The notes beneath the pieces are model-generated. The model had not been told where the DNA came from. It did no database searches and saw only the letters and a list, made by a program, of their open reading frames with translations. A DNA stretch of 64,000 bases from Bifidobacterium sp. (GTDB lineage: Bacteria; Actinomycetota; Actinomycetes; Actinomycetales; Bifidobacteriaceae), in NCBI RefSeq assembly GCF_022647885.1, contig NZ_JALCLM010000001.1:434001-498000 (forward strand), in the 5' to 3' direction. Each line of letters begins with the position of its first letter. Position 1 is the stretch's first letter. Below are positions 62,877 to 64,000 of this stretch, in pieces. The position numbers and the translations under genes are program-made.

Positions 62877-63907
62877 CCACTCAGGACAGCATCAATGTTC
62901 CTAGCGCTGGCGAGAGTAACAGTGCCATAGCGACCGCTAACGCCAATATCGCTCTGATTAAATACTGGGGCAAAGCGGATGAGGATTTGATTATCCCCAA
63001 CATGTCGAGTTTGTCGTTGACTCTCGAGGGTCTGGAAACTACTACACGCGTAAGCTTCGATACAGCTAGTCATAGTGAACAGACTGATCTCTTATATATT
63101 GACGGCAAGCAGCAACAGGGGAATGCACTCCGGCGGGTGAGTGCTCTGCTTGACACCATACGATCAATGGCTGGAATTCATTCTCATGCAGTGGTGACCT
63201 CGCATAATACGGTGCCCTACGAAGCTGGTCTTGCCAGCTCATCCTCCGCCTTTGCTGCTCTGGCTACTGCTGCTTCGTATGCGGCAGGCTTGAAATTGAC
63301 TAGACGCGAACTATCCAGACTCGCTAGGCGTGGATCTGGATCAGCGTCACGCTCAATCTTTGGTGGTATGGCCTTGTGGCATGCGGGTCATGACGACGAT
63401 TCGTCTTTCGCTGAACCAGTGCCGTGCCCGATGGACTTGGCGATTGTGGTGGTTCTGATTTCAGGTAGTAGTAAGAAAATATCAAGCAGAGAAGCTATGC
63501 AACGGAGTGTAACTACTTCTGCTTTGTATAACGCGTGGGTGGAGTCGAACGCGAAGGATTTGCACGACGCTCTAGACGCCATTAAACGAGAAGATATCGC
63601 AGCTTTAGGACCAGTAGTGCAGACGAATTCCTTAGGAATGCATGCGACGATGATGACAGCCAAACCACCGGTTTTGTACTGGCTGCCTGGAAGTGTGGCT
63701 GCTATGCAAGCGGTTGAGGACTTGCATAGCCATGGTATGAATGCCTGGGCCACGATGGATGCTGGCCCGAATGTCAAGGTGCTGACCACTGCAGCAGAAG
63801 CAGCACAGGTTGAGCAGGCTTTGCGTGATAAGCTGCCTGGATTCGAAGTACATACGCATGTTGCCGGGCCAGGAGCACGACTGCTTCCAGCAGAGCATGA
63901 TATATGA
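62873..63907 (+). CDS. mvaD: Diphosphomevalonate decarboxylase
   Basis: The protein has 344 residues of the GHMP family. ATANANIALIKYWGKADEDL at the N-terminus and the phosphate loop GLASSSSAFAAL are hallmarks, and the catalytic Asp is probably the one in TMDAGPNVKVL. It makes isopentenyl diphosphate from diphosphomevalonate with ATP and releases CO2. It is translationally coupled to mvk (ATGA). Confidence 0.95.
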   Translation: MTTQDSINVPSAGESNSAIATANANIALIKYWGKADEDLIIPNMSSLSLTLEGLETTTRVSFDTASHSEQTDLLYIDGKQQQGNALRRVSALLDTIRSMAGIHSHAVVTSHNTVPYEAGLASSSSAFAALATAASYAAGLKLTRRELSRLARRGSGSASRSIFGGMALWHAGHDDDSSFAEPVPCPMDLAIVVVLISGSSKKISSREAMQRSVTTSALYNAWVESNAKDLHDALDAIKREDIAALGPVVQTNSLGMHATMMTAKPPVLYWLPGSVAAMQAVEDLHSHGMNAWATMDAGPNVKVLTTAAEAAQVEQALRDKLPGFEVHTHVAGPGARLLPAEHDI

Positions 63908-63986
63908 CCGTTCGTAATGGCAAGACGCTGTGGCCCGATGACGGTATACGGTAAACGATGTAAGTAGTGAAATAGGAGTTGGATAC

Positions 63987-64000
63987 GTGAGAGCAGAAGT
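63987..64000 (+). CDS. Start of a further gene, cut by the window edge
   Basis: AGGAG lies seven bases before GTG at 63987, followed by AGAGCAGAAG. Only four full codons are visible. The pathway context suggests another mevalonate gene such as phosphomevalonate kinase. Confidence 0.35.

Overview
The window looks like a chromosomal segment of a moderate-G+C member of the Bifidobacteriaceae. This is inferred from gene content, not from a database search. The pointers are a scrR-scrP-scrT sucrose phosphorylase locus, mevalonate-pathway genes (unusual among Actinobacteria but standard in bifidobacteria), a class II fructose-bisphosphate aldolase, Actinobacteria-style CsoR/CopA, a YhgE/Pip protein with a TetR regulator, and strong AGGAGG-type ribosome binding sites with frequent GTG and TTG starts. 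No rRNA, tRNA, CRISPR array, integrase or intact insertion sequence was seen.

Layout. 1-2.2 kb: a secreted or anchored protein cut by the window edge (-), then an autoregulated MerR-exporter pair behind a 19-bp-spacer MerR promoter. 2.4-5.7 kb: a GH36-like glycosidase, an AraC regulator and a YczE-like membrane protein. 5.7-10.5 kb: housekeeping genes (MazG-like, LOG-like, an orphan OmpR-type regulator, fba, purA). 10.7-16.6 kb: a complete branched-chain amino-acid ABC importer whose first permease carries an extra secreted-type domain. 16.9-21.6 kb: sucrose regulation, phosphorolysis and uptake. 21.6-23.5 kb: an MHS-family transporter behind a probable attenuation leader with a 31-codon leader ORF. 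23.9-24.9 kb: ilvC. 25.1-28.8 kb (-): a cell-wall GH32 fructanase and an amino-acid permease. 28.9-32.3 kb: a two-gene FtsX/MacB-type ABC system. 32.3-41.8 kb: an iron locus with ApbE facing Ftr1, P19, DUF2318, two FtsX-type permeases, an ATPase and an FMN-binding lipoprotein. 41.9-48 kb: CFA synthase, DUF4186, an HxlR-controlled reductase, an aldo/keto reductase and a cationic amino-acid permease. 48.3-51.7 kb: a copper ATPase fused to cupredoxin and YHS domains, with divergent csoR. 51.7-55.3 kb: a lactonase and a second MHS transporter. 55.4-61.4 kb: a two-component system, two small membrane proteins, a frameshifted YhgE/Pip protein and TetR. 61.7-64 kb: mevalonate kinase and diphosphomevalonate decarboxylase, with a further gene starting at the edge.

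The most interesting items are: (1) the iron locus, which resembles the Campylobacter/E. coli Ftr1-P19 (Fet) systems but includes an ApbE flavin transferase and its probable substrate lipoprotein; (2) a three-copy, roughly 110-116 bp intergenic element with conserved inverted ends, a conserved central GGCGGAAT and nearly constant spacing, but largely unrelated arms; (3) the leader ORF and competing hairpins in front of the MHS transporter; and (4) gene-structure oddities (livH fusion, copA fusion with an internal ribosome site, a C11 tract before p19, the yhgE frameshift). Start sites were often moved downstream of the longest ORF on the basis of ribosome binding sites, as explained in each entry.
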